NCBI RefSeq assembly: GCF_001269905.1
Contig: NZ_LHVK01000007.1
Location: 310,001 to 374,000 of the forward strand
Source of the DNA: Pseudomonas corrugata
GTDB lineage: Bacteria; Pseudomonadota; Gammaproteobacteria; Pseudomonadales; Pseudomonadaceae
Length of the DNA: 64,000 nt
Reading direction: 5' to 3'
Shown here: positions 46,849 through 55,966 of the stretch, one piece after another
Layout of the letters: each line of letters starts with the position of its first letter
Numbering within the stretch: the stretch's first letter is position 1
Position numbers and translations under genes: made by a program
Notes under the pieces: model-generated
Databases searched by the model: none
What the model saw: only the letters and a program-made list of their open reading frames with translations
What the model was told of the DNA's origin: nothing

Positions 46849-47004
46849 ATGCGTGAATTGATTCGTTTGATCTCGAGCGCCGGTACTGGTCACTTCTACA
46901 CTACCGACAAGAACAAGCGTACTACCCCGGACAAAATCGAGATCAAGAAATATGATCCGGTTGTTCGCAAGCACGTGATCTACAAGGAAGGCAAAATCAA
47001 GTAA
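46849..47004 (+). CDS. rpmG: 50S ribosomal protein L33
   Basis: A 51-residue L33 ([19 protein letters not shown]..., ending KEGKIK) preceded by AAGGGAG. It lacks the zinc-ribbon cysteines, so it is the zinc-independent C-minus form typical of Gammaproteobacteria. It shares a transcript with rpmB and ends at an intrinsic terminator. Confidence 0.97.
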   Translation: MRELIRLISSAGTGHFYTTDKNKRTTPDKIEIKKYDPVVRKHVIYKEGKIK

Positions 47005-47024
47005 TTGATTTTTCCCTCTTTACG

Positions 47025-47059
47025 AAAAAGGCCCGTATCGCGAGATACGGGCCTTTTTT
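47025..47059. terminator. Intrinsic terminator after rpmG
   Basis: AAAAAGGCCCGTATC-GCGA-GATACGGGCCTTTTTT: a perfect stem of at least 11 bp with A- and T-tracts, able to work both ways. Confidence 0.93.
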
Positions 47060-47089
47060 GTGGCTGGCTTCCAGCCCTGGTCCAATCCC

Positions 47090-47115
47090 TGTGTGCGAGC
47101 CTGCTCGCGATGGGG
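47090..47115. repeat. Single truncated REP copy
   Basis: TGTGTGCGAGCCTGCTCGCGATGGGG is a shortened copy of the common family between rpmG and the cupin gene; no inverted partner. Confidence 0.7.
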
Positions 47116-47135
47116 CCAGCCCGGCCAATGAAAAC

Positions 47136-47498
47136 TCAAGCCTTGTGCTCAAACACCACATAGATCTTGCGGCACGGCTCCAGCACTTCCCAGGTGCCCT
47201 TGAAGCCCGCTGGAATCACGAAGCGGTCGCCTGCGCGCAATGTCTTGGCATTACCCTCGTTGTCCCGCAACACGGAAACCCCCTGGACGATCTCGCAATA
47301 TTCATGCTCGGTGTAGTTGACCGTCCACTGGCCGACCGCGCCCTCCCAGACGCCGGCATTCATCTGCCCGCAGGGACTGTTGTAGTGGTTGTACACGGCT
47401 TGTTCGGGATCGCCTTTGAGAACCTTGGCCGGGTCCGGGCGATAGCGATCGGCGACGGTGCTGGCTTGGCCGAAGTCGACGATGTCCTGGATGCTCAT
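47136..47498 (-). CDS. Cupin domain protein
   Basis: A 120-residue single-cupin protein (Cupin_3/DUF861 type): GVWEGAVGQWTVNYTEHEYCEIVQG and the second box RAGDRFVIPAGFKGTWEV. Its small size and the context beside an aldehyde dehydrogenase of polyamine/amine catabolism suggest a metabolic accessory role, but the substrate is not evident. The metal-binding histidine pattern is incomplete. Confidence 0.75.
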   Translation of the reverse strand: MSIQDIVDFGQASTVADRYRPDPAKVLKGDPEQAVYNHYNSPCGQMNAGVWEGAVGQWTVNYTEHEYCEIVQGVSVLRDNEGNAKTLRAGDRFVIPAGFKGTWEVLEPCRKIYVVFEHKA

Positions 47499-47732
47499 GT
47501 CCGTAATCCCCCCGGTAATTGCTTGGAAGGCTCGAGTCTATGTTTATTAAAACGAACATCGCAAGGCTGTTTGTTGGCCTTGTGTCAAATATATTGAAAC
47601 TTGAGGGGCGGCTGGTTTAGGGTGGCGGGTGCCCTGTGCCGAAAACATGCGCGAAAACCGGCTGGCCGGGCAGAATTCCTGAGTGGGCGCATCCCTGCGA
47701 CGCTCATACCCCAATAAGAGGAGGACACTCGC

Positions 47733-49226
47733 ATGACCACCCTGACTCGTGCCGACTGGGAACAACGCGCCCGCGATCTGACTATCGAAGGCCGCGCCTT
47801 CATCAACGGCGAACACACCGATGCGGTGTCCGGCGAAACCTTCGATTGCCTCAGCCCGGTCGATGGCCGCCTGTTGGGCAAGGTCGCCAGTTGCGATGCT
47901 GCCGACGCCCAGCGTGCCGTCGAAAACGCGCGTGCGGTCTTCAACTCGGGTGCCTGGTCGCGCCTGGCGCCGAGCAAACGCAAAGCGACCATGATTCGTT
48001 TCGCCGGCCTGCTCAAGCAGCACGTCGAAGAGCTGGCCCTGCTCGAAACCCTGGACATGGGCAAGCCGATCAGTGACTCCCTGAACATCGATGTGCCCGG
48101 CGCGGCGCAGGCGTTGAGCTGGAGTGGTGAAGCCATCGACAAGCTCTACGACGAAGTAGCGTCGACCCCGCACGACCAGTTGGGCTTGGTCACCCGCGAG
48201 CCCGTAGGTGTGGTGGGCGCTATCGTGCCATGGAACTTTCCGCTGTTGATGGCCTGCTGGAAGCTCGGTCCGGCACTGTCCACCGGTAACTCGGTGATAC
48301 TCAAGCCGTCGGAAAAATCCCCGCTGACTGCCATTCGCATAGCCGCACTGGCCGTCGAAGCCGGAATTCCGAAAGGCGTGCTCAACGTGCTGCCAGGCTA
48401 CGGCCACACCGTCGGCAAGGCCCTGGCGCTGCACATGGATGTCGACACGCTGGTATTCACCGGCTCCACCAAGATCGCCAAGCAACTGATGATCTACTCC
48501 GGCGAATCCAACATGAAACGCATCTGGCTGGAAGCCGGCGGCAAGAGCCCGAACATCGTGTTCGCCGACGCCCCGGACCTGCAAGCCGCCGCCGAAGCCG
48601 CGGCCAGCGCCATTGCGTTCAACCAGGGCGAAGTCTGCACTGCCGGCTCGCGACTGCTGGTGGAGCGCTCCATCAAGGACACCTTCCTGCCGCTGGTGAT
48701 CGAAGCCCTCAAGGGCTGGAAGCCAGGCAACCCGCTGGATCCGGCGACGAATGTTGGTGCCCTGGTGGACACCCAGCAGATGAATACCGTGCTGTCCTAC
48801 ATCGAAGCCGGTCACAGCGACGGCGCCAAGCTGGTGGCCGGTGGCAAGCGGATCCTAGAGGAAACCGGTGGTACGTATGTCGAGCCGACGATTTTCGACG
48901 GTGTGAGCAATGCCATGAAAATTGCCCAGGAAGAGATTTTCGGTCCGGTGTTGTCGGTGATTGCCTTCGATACCGCCGAAGAAGCCATCCAGATTGCCAA
49001 CGACACGCCATATGGCCTGGCGGCAGCGGTATGGACCCGGGACATCTCCAAGGCCCACCTGACCGCCAAGGCCTTGCGCGCCGGCAGCGTGTGGGTGAAC
49101 CAGTACGATGGCGGCGACATGACCGCGCCGTTCGGCGGCTTCAAGCAGTCGGGTAATGGCCGCGACAAGTCGCTGCATGCCTTCGACAAATACACCGAGC
49201 TGAAGTCGACCTGGATCAAGCTGTAA
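47733..49226 (+). CDS. Gamma-glutamyl-gamma-aminobutyraldehyde dehydrogenase (PauC/KauB-like)
   Basis: A 497-residue NAD(P)-dependent aldehyde dehydrogenase. Catalytic Cys in NQGEVCTAGS, general-base Glu in WLEAGGKSPNIVF, and the cofactor loop FTGSTKIAKQ. The family match and the nearby PauR regulator and PuuB-type oxidoreductase support a role in polyamine catabolism (gamma-glutamylated aldehydes to acids), as for PauC/KauB of P. aeruginosa. Other amine-derived aldehydes are possible substrates. Preceded by GAGGAGG and a 234-nt gap that may carry regulation. Confidence 0.85.
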   Translation: MTTLTRADWEQRARDLTIEGRAFINGEHTDAVSGETFDCLSPVDGRLLGKVASCDAADAQRAVENARAVFNSGAWSRLAPSKRKATMIRFAGLLKQHVEELALLETLDMGKPISDSLNIDVPGAAQALSWSGEAIDKLYDEVASTPHDQLGLVTREPVGVVGAIVPWNFPLLMACWKLGPALSTGNSVILKPSEKSPLTAIRIAALAVEAGIPKGVLNVLPGYGHTVGKALALHMDVDTLVFTGSTKIAKQLMIYSGESNMKRIWLEAGGKSPNIVFADAPDLQAAAEAAASAIAFNQGEVCTAGSRLLVERSIKDTFLPLVIEALKGWKPGNPLDPATNVGALVDTQQMNTVLSYIEAGHSDGAKLVAGGKRILEETGGTYVEPTIFDGVSNAMKIAQEEIFGPVLSVIAFDTAEEAIQIANDTPYGLAAAVWTRDISKAHLTAKALRAGSVWVNQYDGGDMTAPFGGFKQSGNGRDKSLHAFDKYTELKSTWIKL

Positions 49227-49245
49227 CAGCACAACGCTGATCCCC

Positions 49246-49334
49246 TGTGGGAGCGAGCCTGCTCGCGATAGCGGTATGACAGTCGACAGCTTTGTTGAAT
49301 GTTGCGCCGCTTCGCGAGCAGGCTCGCTCCCACA
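49246..49334. repeat. Inverted REP pair after the aldehyde dehydrogenase gene
   Basis: Left copy 49246-49274 and right copy 49307-49334 are reverse complements of the common family, in the gap before the MFS gene. The right copy carries CGCTTCGCGAG instead of CGCCATCGCGAG. Confidence 0.8.
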
Positions 49335-49384
49335 TTGTTTTTGAGGGATGCCCGGAATCGATGACTACCCACAGGAGCGTGGAA

Positions 49385-50527
49385 ATGCGTTGGGCGACTT
49401 ATTTCGCCGTGTTGGCCTCTGTCCTGAGCGTCGGTCTTGCCCTGGGGGTAAGCATGCCGCTGGTGTCGCTGCGCCTGGAGGGCTGGGGTTATGGCTCGTT
49501 CGCCATTGGCGTGATGGCGGCCATGCCCGCCGTTGGGGTGTTGCTCGGGGCCAAGGTGTCGAGCCGCCTGGCGGCGCGGTTTGGGACGGCGAACTTGATG
49601 CGCCTGTGCCTGTGGGGCGGGGCAGTGTCCATCGGGTTGCTAGCGCTGCTGCCCAGTTATCCGGTCTGGCTGGTGCTGCGGCTGGTGATCGGGGTGGTCC
49701 TGACCCTGGTGTTCATCCTCGGTGAGAGCTGGATCAATCAACTGGTGGTCGAACAATGGCGCGGGCGGCTGGTGGCGCTGTATGGCGCCAGTTATGCGCT
49801 GAGCCAGTTGTCCGGCCCGTTGTTGCTCGGTGCGCTGGGTACCGTTCATGACTATGGGTTCTGGGTGGGGGTCGGTCTGCTGGTGGTCGCGCCGTTGCTG
49901 TTGCTCGGGCGTAGCGGTGCACCTAGCAGTGAAGCCAGTAGCGTCACTTTTGGCGATTTGTGGGCATTTTGCCGAGGTTTGCCGGCAATCGCCTGGGCGG
50001 TGTCGTTGTTCGCGGCTTTCGAGGCGATGATCCTGACATTGCTGCCGGTGTATTGCCTGCGCCAGGGCTTCAGTGCCGACATTGCGCTGGCGATGGTCAG
50101 TACCGTGGTGGTCGGTGATGCCTTGCTGCAGCTGCCCATCGGTGCCCTGGCCGATCACTGGTCTCGAAGGGCCTTGCTCACGGGCTGCGCGGTGGTGCTG
50201 ACCTTGTCGAGCCTGGCAGTCCCGCTGCTGATCGATACTGTACTGATCTGGCCGCTGTGGGTGCTGTTTGGCGCAAGCGCGGGTGGTTTGTTCACCTTGT
50301 CGCTGATCCTGATCGGTGAGCGTTACCGCGACGATGCGCTGGTGCGGGCCAACGCCCATATTGCACAGCTGTGGGGAATCGGTTGCCTGATCGGTCCCTT
50401 GGTGGCGGGAGCGGGCAGCCAATGGATCAGTGGGCATGCGTTGCCGTTGTTCATGGCTGCGGGGGCGTTCGGGCTGGTGATTCTGTTGCTGCGCCAAGGT
50501 GCGTTCGGTGCTACGCAGTCTGCCTGA
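49385..50527 (+). CDS. Major facilitator superfamily transporter
   Basis: A 380-residue membrane protein from the ATG at 49385, chosen because AGGAG lies 8 nt upstream. A start at 49361 would add 8 residues (MTTHRSVE). About twelve hydrophobic segments, with the first-loop motif GAKVSSRLAARFG of MFS drug or solute exporters. Substrate unknown. The start of the right REP copy lies about 50 nt upstream. Confidence 0.85.
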   Translation: MRWATYFAVLASVLSVGLALGVSMPLVSLRLEGWGYGSFAIGVMAAMPAVGVLLGAKVSSRLAARFGTANLMRLCLWGGAVSIGLLALLPSYPVWLVLRLVIGVVLTLVFILGESWINQLVVEQWRGRLVALYGASYALSQLSGPLLLGALGTVHDYGFWVGVGLLVVAPLLLLGRSGAPSSEASSVTFGDLWAFCRGLPAIAWAVSLFAAFEAMILTLLPVYCLRQGFSADIALAMVSTVVVGDALLQLPIGALADHWSRRALLTGCAVVLTLSSLAVPLLIDTVLIWPLWVLFGASAGGLFTLSLILIGERYRDDALVRANAHIAQLWGIGCLIGPLVAGAGSQWISGHALPLFMAAGAFGLVILLLRQGAFGATQSA

Positions 50528-50575
50528 AAACCCTGAAACACCTATGGCGAGGAGCTTTTGTGGCGAGGGGCAGCC

Positions 50576-52144
50576 CTACAACATTTTTTCCAACCCGACA
50601 GTCGTCGCAAACCAGGCATTGAACCGGCGCCACCAGCTACCTGGCTCGCGATCCAGGTCATGGAGTTTGCCGTTGTCTTCGGTTCTCCAGACGAGCTTTC
50701 CATCCTCCAGTCGTGCCTGGTAGCTCAGGGCCGGTGCCATGCCCTGCAGGGCCAGGTCACGGACCTGTCCAGCGAGTTCGGGACTGTCCACCAAGACGCC
50801 AACCTCAGTGTTCCACAGCACTGAGCGTGGATCGAAATTGAATGAGCCGATGAACGATTTCTGTCGATCAAAAATGATCGCCTTGCTGTGCAGGCTCGAG
50901 TCCGATTCACCATAGGACTTGCTGTAGAACAGGTGAGGGCCGCTGCCTCCCGTATCCCCGGGCTGGCGCCGCAACTCGAACAGCCGTACACCGTGTTGCA
51001 GCAGTGCTTTGCGATAGGGCGCGTAGCCGCCGTGTACCGCCGGCACGTCTGTAGCCTCCAGGGAGTTGGTCAGCAGGCTCACCGACACGCCGGCATCGGC
51101 GCGGCTGGTCAGATACACCAGTCCGGGCTGGCCCGGCACGAAGTAAGCCGAAATCATGATCAGTTCCTTGCTGACGCCCGCCAGTTCAGGGCCCAGTTGC
51201 GTGGTCAGCAACAGCTGTGGATCCGGCTCGTCCTCGGCCAGTACTTTGCTCGGTGCATCCCAGAGCGCCTGGTTCCAGGCCCAGACCAACTCGTTGCGCC
51301 AGATATCCAGGCGCGGCTGGGTCCGGTAGGTGGTCAACTGCCGGTACAAGGCGTGATTTTCCTTTTGTGTCTGCTCCAGGGATTCTTGCAGGCGCAGGCG
51401 GCTGTTGGCCAAGTCCTTGGCGCTGGGCCGATGGGACAGGAACTGTTCGATGGGCTTGCTCAGGGCGCTGTTCCAATACTGGTCGAAACTGTGTCCCAAC
51501 TGTTCGGCCACCGGGCCGACGCCGAGCACGTCGATATCCGTGAAGTTCAGGTGAGGTTCGGCATCGAAGTACTCATCTCCCAGGTTGCGCCCACCGACAA
51601 TGGCCATGCTGTTGTCCGCCAGCCATAGCTTGTTGTGCATTCGCCGGTGTTGCAGCGAAAGGTTGAACAGTCGGCCGAGGCCGCGGGTCACCCCGGTGGC
51701 GCGTCCCAAGTGCAACGGATTGAACAGGCGGATCTGGATTTGCGGGTGGGCGCCGAGGGTCGAAATGATCTGGTCCTGGCCATCGCTGGTGGTGTCGTCC
51801 AGCAGAATCCGCACGCGCACGCCCCGGTCGGCGGCCTTGAGCAATTCATCCACCAGCATCCGGGTGCTGATGCCGTCGTGAACGATGTAGTACTGCAAGT
51901 CCAGGCTGCTTTGCGCGTTGCGAATCAGCTCGGCCCGGGCGGTGAAGGCATCGGTGCTGTCGGAGAGCAGGCGGAATCCCGAGCGCCCTTCGTGCGGTGC
52001 GGCCTGGGCCTGGACCGAGCGTCCGAATGAAGATTCGGAAGCCGGCAGTGCCTGGGACGGCTCGCGGGTAATATCAACGCTGGCACAGCCTCCCAACAGT
52101 GAGGCGACAAGCAGTAGCGCAGGCAGGATCGGTTTGGATCTCAC
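50576..52144 (-). CDS. Phospholipase D family lipoprotein (ClsC-like)
   Basis: A 522-residue protein with a lipoprotein signal peptide (MRSKPILPALLLVASLLGGC, lipid Cys20) and two HxK(x)4D motifs: HNKLWLADNSMAIVGGRN (near 170) and HSKAIIFDRQKSFIGSFN (near 425). These are the paired catalytic halves of phospholipase D/cardiolipin synthase enzymes. It may make or turn over cardiolipin at the membrane. Alternative: another phosphodiester transferase. A single gene, with no operon partner. Confidence 0.85.
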   Translation of the reverse strand: MRSKPILPALLLVASLLGGCASVDITREPSQALPASESSFGRSVQAQAAPHEGRSGFRLLSDSTDAFTARAELIRNAQSSLDLQYYIVHDGISTRMLVDELLKAADRGVRVRILLDDTTSDGQDQIISTLGAHPQIQIRLFNPLHLGRATGVTRGLGRLFNLSLQHRRMHNKLWLADNSMAIVGGRNLGDEYFDAEPHLNFTDIDVLGVGPVAEQLGHSFDQYWNSALSKPIEQFLSHRPSAKDLANSRLRLQESLEQTQKENHALYRQLTTYRTQPRLDIWRNELVWAWNQALWDAPSKVLAEDEPDPQLLLTTQLGPELAGVSKELIMISAYFVPGQPGLVYLTSRADAGVSVSLLTNSLEATDVPAVHGGYAPYRKALLQHGVRLFELRRQPGDTGGSGPHLFYSKSYGESDSSLHSKAIIFDRQKSFIGSFNFDPRSVLWNTEVGVLVDSPELAGQVRDLALQGMAPALSYQARLEDGKLVWRTEDNGKLHDLDREPGSWWRRFNAWFATTVGLEKML

Positions 52145-52224
52145 GTAGGATCGTTCCGCTTGTTGGCGTTGATTGGCTGTCGGGTGCTGCTTCCCGCTTA
52201 GGCTTTTCGTACCGAGCCTAGCAT

Positions 52225-53658
52225 TCAGACGCCGTCGTCCCAGGTTTCGTTCAACAGCGCGATAGCGGCGGCTCCGACCTTACGCACGGCGTCCTCGATC
52301 TGTGCCGTTGGCTTGGCAGCGTAGTTCATCCGCAGGCAGTTACGGTACTTTCCCGATGCCGAAAAAATGCTGCCGACCGCGACCTGTACACCTTGATCAT
52401 GCAAGACCCGGTTGAGCTTCAGCGTATCGAAACCTTCGGGCAGTTCGACCCACAGCATGAAGCTGCCCCGGGGGCGGCTGGCGCGGGTGCCCGACGGAAA
52501 GTATCGGCTGACCCAGTCGATCATCATGTCGCGATTGCGCTGGTAATGTGTGCGCATCCGCCGCAAATGGGGTTCGAAATGCCCATTCTTGAGAAACTCC
52601 GCGATAGCAATCTGCGGCTGCGGCGCGGTGGAGCCGGTGCTGATGTACTTCATGTGCAGCGCCCGCTCCAAGTACCGGCCCGGCGCAACCCAGCCCACTC
52701 GCAGGCCCGGCGCCAGGGTCTTGGAGAAAGAACTGCAAAGCAGGACGCGGCCATCTTCATCGAAGGATTTGATTGTGCGTGGTCGTGGGTAGGTGTAGGC
52801 CAAATCCCCATACACATCGTCTTCGATGATTGCCACGTCAAAGCGCTGTGCCAGGGTCAACAGCGCTCGTTTGTTCGCTTCCGGCATGATGTAGCCCAGC
52901 GGGTTGTTACAGCTGGGCGTCAACTGTATGGCCTTGATCGGCCATTGCTCCAACGCCAGTTCCAATGCCTCCAGGCTGATGCCGGTGAGTGGGTCGGTGG
53001 GGATTTCCATGGCCTTCATGCCCAGCCCCTTGAGGGTTTGCATGGCGCCATGGAAGCTGGGCGAGTCCACCGCGACGATGTCGCCTTGTTCACAGGTGGC
53101 GCGAATGCTGACTGATAACGCTTCGTGGCAGCCGGTAGTGACAATCAGGTCGTTGGCTCCCAGCTGGCAGCCTGAATCCAGCAACAGGCGGGCAATCTGT
53201 TCGCGCAACGCGAGGTTGCCGTAGATGTTGTCGTAATACAGGCCGGGCATGTCCTGCCGACGACTGATCTGCGCCAGGCTGCGCAGCAGCGGTTTCATGG
53301 TGGGCGAGTGGATGTCCGGCATGCCGCGCCCCAGTTGCACCACATCTTTGCGTGGCACGGCGCGTATCAGCTCCAGCACCTGGTCCCATTGTGAAATATC
53401 CACTGGGCGCTGGGCCGGACGGCCTATCGCCGGCAGGTCTGGAAGTTCGCGGCTGACCGGGACGAAGTAGCCGGATTTGGGCTTCGGCATTGCCAACCCG
53501 TTGTCCTCCAGCACGCGATAGGCCTGCTGTACCGTACTCAGGCTGACGCCGTGTTCCGTGCTCAATGCCCGCACCGACGGCAGCCGGTCGCCGGGGCGAT
53601 AGAAACCCTGCTCGATGCGAGTGCCGAGCAATTCGGCGAGGTTCACGTAGAGGGTCAT
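52225..53658 (-). CDS. MocR-type GntR/aminotransferase transcriptional regulator
   Basis: A 477-residue regulator from MTLYVNLAELLGTRIEQG (ATG at 53656-53658). N-terminal GntR winged helix (about 1-70; RPGDRLPSVRALSTEHGVSLSTVQQAYRVLEDNG motif region) and a PLP-dependent aminotransferase-like effector domain (about 105-475) with the Schiff-base lysine in SSFSKTLAPG. MocR proteins sense PLP or amino acid adducts. The divergent DUF1127 gene and the 15-bp-periodic operator between them suggest that it controls its neighbour and itself. Confidence 0.9.
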   Translation of the reverse strand: MTLYVNLAELLGTRIEQGFYRPGDRLPSVRALSTEHGVSLSTVQQAYRVLEDNGLAMPKPKSGYFVPVSRELPDLPAIGRPAQRPVDISQWDQVLELIRAVPRKDVVQLGRGMPDIHSPTMKPLLRSLAQISRRQDMPGLYYDNIYGNLALREQIARLLLDSGCQLGANDLIVTTGCHEALSVSIRATCEQGDIVAVDSPSFHGAMQTLKGLGMKAMEIPTDPLTGISLEALELALEQWPIKAIQLTPSCNNPLGYIMPEANKRALLTLAQRFDVAIIEDDVYGDLAYTYPRPRTIKSFDEDGRVLLCSSFSKTLAPGLRVGWVAPGRYLERALHMKYISTGSTAPQPQIAIAEFLKNGHFEPHLRRMRTHYQRNRDMMIDWVSRYFPSGTRASRPRGSFMLWVELPEGFDTLKLNRVLHDQGVQVAVGSIFSASGKYRNCLRMNYAAKPTAQIEDAVRKVGAAAIALLNETWDDGV

Positions 53659-53693
53659 GGCGTGCTCTCGATAGGTTGGACAGCAGTTAACCA

Positions 53694-53776
53694 ATACAGT
53701 TGGCCGATAAAAGCAGCATTCAGTGGCAAAAATACCTTAACTGTATGCAAATAAAATACAGGTGTTGAATCTGTAT
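53694..53776. promoter_or_regulatory. Candidate MocR operator with CTGTAT/ATACAG repeats
   Basis: ATACAG or CTGTAT occurs at 53694-53699, 53741-53746, 53756-53761 and 53771-53776. The last three start exactly 15 bp apart and alternate in direction, giving two overlapping inverted repeats with 9-nt spacers. This lies midway in the divergent MocR/DUF1127 gap, the right place for the regulator's binding site. Confidence 0.6.
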
Positions 53777-53837
53777 CGATTCTTGCCGTCCGCGCATCAT
53801 GAAACCTCTGGCTACCCAAGTAAACAGGAGCGACGAA

Positions 53838-54083
53838 ATGAACGGCTTGAGCGATGTGCGGCTGACGCTACACAGTCAGGAACTGGAGGCAGGGCAGGAA
53901 AAGGAACTTCGAGGCGCAAGCTTTGGAAATGCCCCTGCCTGTCTGGGCCGCTGGGGCCTGTTCTGGCATCGTCTGCATACACGTCGAGTCTTGCTGGAGC
54001 TGACACCCGAACAGTTGCGTGATATCGGGATGGATCCGCAGCAGGCGCGGGAGGAGGCCCTCAAGCCGTTCTGGCGCAGTTGA
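53838..54083 (+). CDS. DUF1127 domain small protein
   Basis: An 81-residue protein from the ATG at 53838, with AGGAG 7 nt upstream; a start at 53799 lacks a ribosome site. The C-terminal YjiS-like DUF1127 motif is LLELTPEQLRDIGMDPQQAR followed by EEALKPFW. Such small Arg-rich proteins have been tied to RNA or metabolic adaptation in other bacteria. It is divergent from the MocR gene and probably regulated by it. Confidence 0.8.
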   Translation: MNGLSDVRLTLHSQELEAGQEKELRGASFGNAPACLGRWGLFWHRLHTRRVLLELTPEQLRDIGMDPQQAREEALKPFWRS

Positions 54084-54086
54084 TCC

Positions 54087-54114
54087 GTGGCGAGGGGATT
54101 CATCCCCTCGCCAC
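54087..54114. repeat. Single palindromic repeat after the DUF1127 gene
   Basis: GTGGCGAGGGGAT-TC-ATCCCCTCGCCAC: a perfect 13-bp hairpin of the GTGGCGAGGGGATTTATCCCC family. It follows the stop directly and could act as a transcript end. Confidence 0.75.
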
Positions 54115-54151
54115 AAAAACAGCACCAGGCTTACCTACAGTGTCATTCGGA

Positions 54152-55465
54152 TCAGACCAGCTCTTTCAATCTGTGCCACAACATCCCCAGCGCCAGCAGC
54201 GGCGAGCGCAAGTGCTGGCCGCCGGGGAAGGTGATGTGCGGGACCTGGGCGAACAGATCGAACCCGCCGCCTTGCTGCCCGGTGATGGCTTCGGCCAACA
54301 GCTTGCCGGCCAGGTGGGTGGCGTTCACACCGTGGCCGGAATAGGCCTGGGCGAAGTACACGTTGGGCTGGTCCTTGAGCCGGCCGATCTGCGGCAGGCG
54401 GTTGGCGCCGATGCCGATCATTCCACCCCATTGATAGTCGATCTTCACCTGTGCCAACTGCGGGAAGACCTTGAGCATCTTCGGACGCATATAAGCGGCG
54501 ATGTCCTGTGGATCGCGGCCCGAATAATGACAAGCCCCGCCGAACAGCAAGCGTCGATCCGCCGAAAGCCGGTAATAATCCAGCGCCACTCTCTGGTCGC
54601 AGACCGCCATGTTCTGTGGCAACAATGACTGGGCCTGAATCTGGCTCAAAGGCTCGGTGGCGATGATGTAGCTGCCGGCCGGCAGTACCTTGCCGCTGAG
54701 TTCCTTGTTGAGTCCGTTGAGATAGGCATTGCAACCGAGCACCAGGGTCTTGGCGCGAACCGAGCCGTGTTGGGTGTGCACCTTCACTTCAGGGCCGTAA
54801 TCGATCCGGGTGACCGCCGATTGCTCGAACAGCCTGACCCCCAGTCGCTGCGCGGCATCGGCCTCGCCCAGGGCCAGGTTCAGTGGGTGAAGATGCCCGG
54901 AGCCCATGTCGATCAGGCCGCCGACATAACGGTCCGAGCCCACTACGCTGTGCATCTCATGGGCTTGCAGCAGCCGGGTCGGGTGACGATAGCCCAGACT
55001 GCGCAGTTCTTCGGCGTCCTCGGCGAAGCCTTGCAGGTCGGCGGGTTTGTTGGCGAGGTCGCAATAACCCCAGGTGAGGTCGCAGGCGATCTGGAAACGC
55101 TCGACGCGCTGTCGGACGATTTCCACTGCCTCAAGGCCCATGAGCTTCATCTGGCGGACGCCCTCGGTGCCGATGACCGGGGCGAACTGATCCAGGCCGT
55201 GACCGACACCGCGGATCAACTGGCCGCCGTTGCGCCCGCTGGCACCCCAGCCTATCTTGTGTGCCTCCAACAACACGACGCTCATGCCGCGTTCGGCCAG
55301 TTCGATGGCCGTGTTCAGCCCCGAGAACCCACCACCCACCACGCAGACATCCGCCAGCAGCTCGCCTTGCAGCAGCGGATGGTCCGGTTGCGGCAGGCTG
55401 CTGGCGGCGTAGTAGGAGGCGGCGTGCGCGTGGCTCGGGCCAGGTTGCTGAACACGGGCGTTCAT
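54152..55465 (-). CDS. FAD-dependent amine oxidoreductase (PuuB/PauB family)
   Basis: A 437-residue D-amino-acid-oxidase fold protein: FAD-binding CVVGGGFSGLNTAIEL (about 41-56), GWGASGRNGGQLIRG, and the C-terminal YSGHGVNATHLAGKLLAEAI segment. The family includes gamma-glutamylputrescine oxidase, and the context with PauR and a PauC-type dehydrogenase favours polyamine catabolism. Other amines cannot be excluded. Confidence 0.85.
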   Translation of the reverse strand: MNARVQQPGPSHAHAASYYAASSLPQPDHPLLQGELLADVCVVGGGFSGLNTAIELAERGMSVVLLEAHKIGWGASGRNGGQLIRGVGHGLDQFAPVIGTEGVRQMKLMGLEAVEIVRQRVERFQIACDLTWGYCDLANKPADLQGFAEDAEELRSLGYRHPTRLLQAHEMHSVVGSDRYVGGLIDMGSGHLHPLNLALGEADAAQRLGVRLFEQSAVTRIDYGPEVKVHTQHGSVRAKTLVLGCNAYLNGLNKELSGKVLPAGSYIIATEPLSQIQAQSLLPQNMAVCDQRVALDYYRLSADRRLLFGGACHYSGRDPQDIAAYMRPKMLKVFPQLAQVKIDYQWGGMIGIGANRLPQIGRLKDQPNVYFAQAYSGHGVNATHLAGKLLAEAITGQQGGGFDLFAQVPHITFPGGQHLRSPLLALGMLWHRLKELV

Positions 55466-55609
55466 GTGCGTAATCCTGATTATTGTGTTTGAGAAATTTT
55501 ACGGAGCATAAGCCGCGGATTCCTCGGTGAGCAACAGTGGTCGGCTGGCGCTGTCTGGTGCAGGGCTTTTAGGGCAGAATCCGGATCAATTCCCCAGGTA
55601 ACCGCCTCG

Positions 55610-55963
55610 ATGAGCTGCAACAGTCAGAAAATCCGCACGCTGCGCCAGCAGATTCCCTCGTTCGAGTGTGTACCAGGGTGCCATGACTGCTGCGGACCGG
55701 TGACCACGTCACCCGAGGAGATGGCCCGCCTGCCGCGCAAGACCCGCGCCGAGCAGGACGCTGCCCTGGAAACACTCGATTGCGTCCACCTGGGGCCGAA
55801 CGGTTGCACCGTGTATGACGAGCGGCCCCTGATCTGCCGGTTGTTCGGCACCACCGCGACATTGCCGTGCCCCAATGGGCGGCGACCGGTGGAGTTGATC
55901 CATCCCCGGGTCGAGAAGCAGATTCATGAGTACATGGCTGCTAATCGGCAGGTGTTGGTCTAG
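55610..55963 (+). CDS. YkgJ family cysteine-cluster protein
   Basis: A 117-residue protein with a zinc- or iron-binding cysteine pattern: CVPGCHDCCGPV (about 20-31), then LDCVHLGPNGC and LICRLFG (about 62-86). The family is of unknown enzymatic role. It stands alone, divergent from the FAD oxidoreductase gene. Confidence 0.8.
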   Translation: MSCNSQKIRTLRQQIPSFECVPGCHDCCGPVTTSPEEMARLPRKTRAEQDAALETLDCVHLGPNGCTVYDERPLICRLFGTTATLPCPNGRRPVELIHPRVEKQIHEYMAANRQVLV

Positions 55964-55966
55964 CGA

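Noticed and set aside
47547..48815. 422-residue minus-strand frame opposite the aldehyde dehydrogenase
   Set aside because: Antisense to a clear ALDH reading frame with its catalytic Cys; composition is shadow-like.
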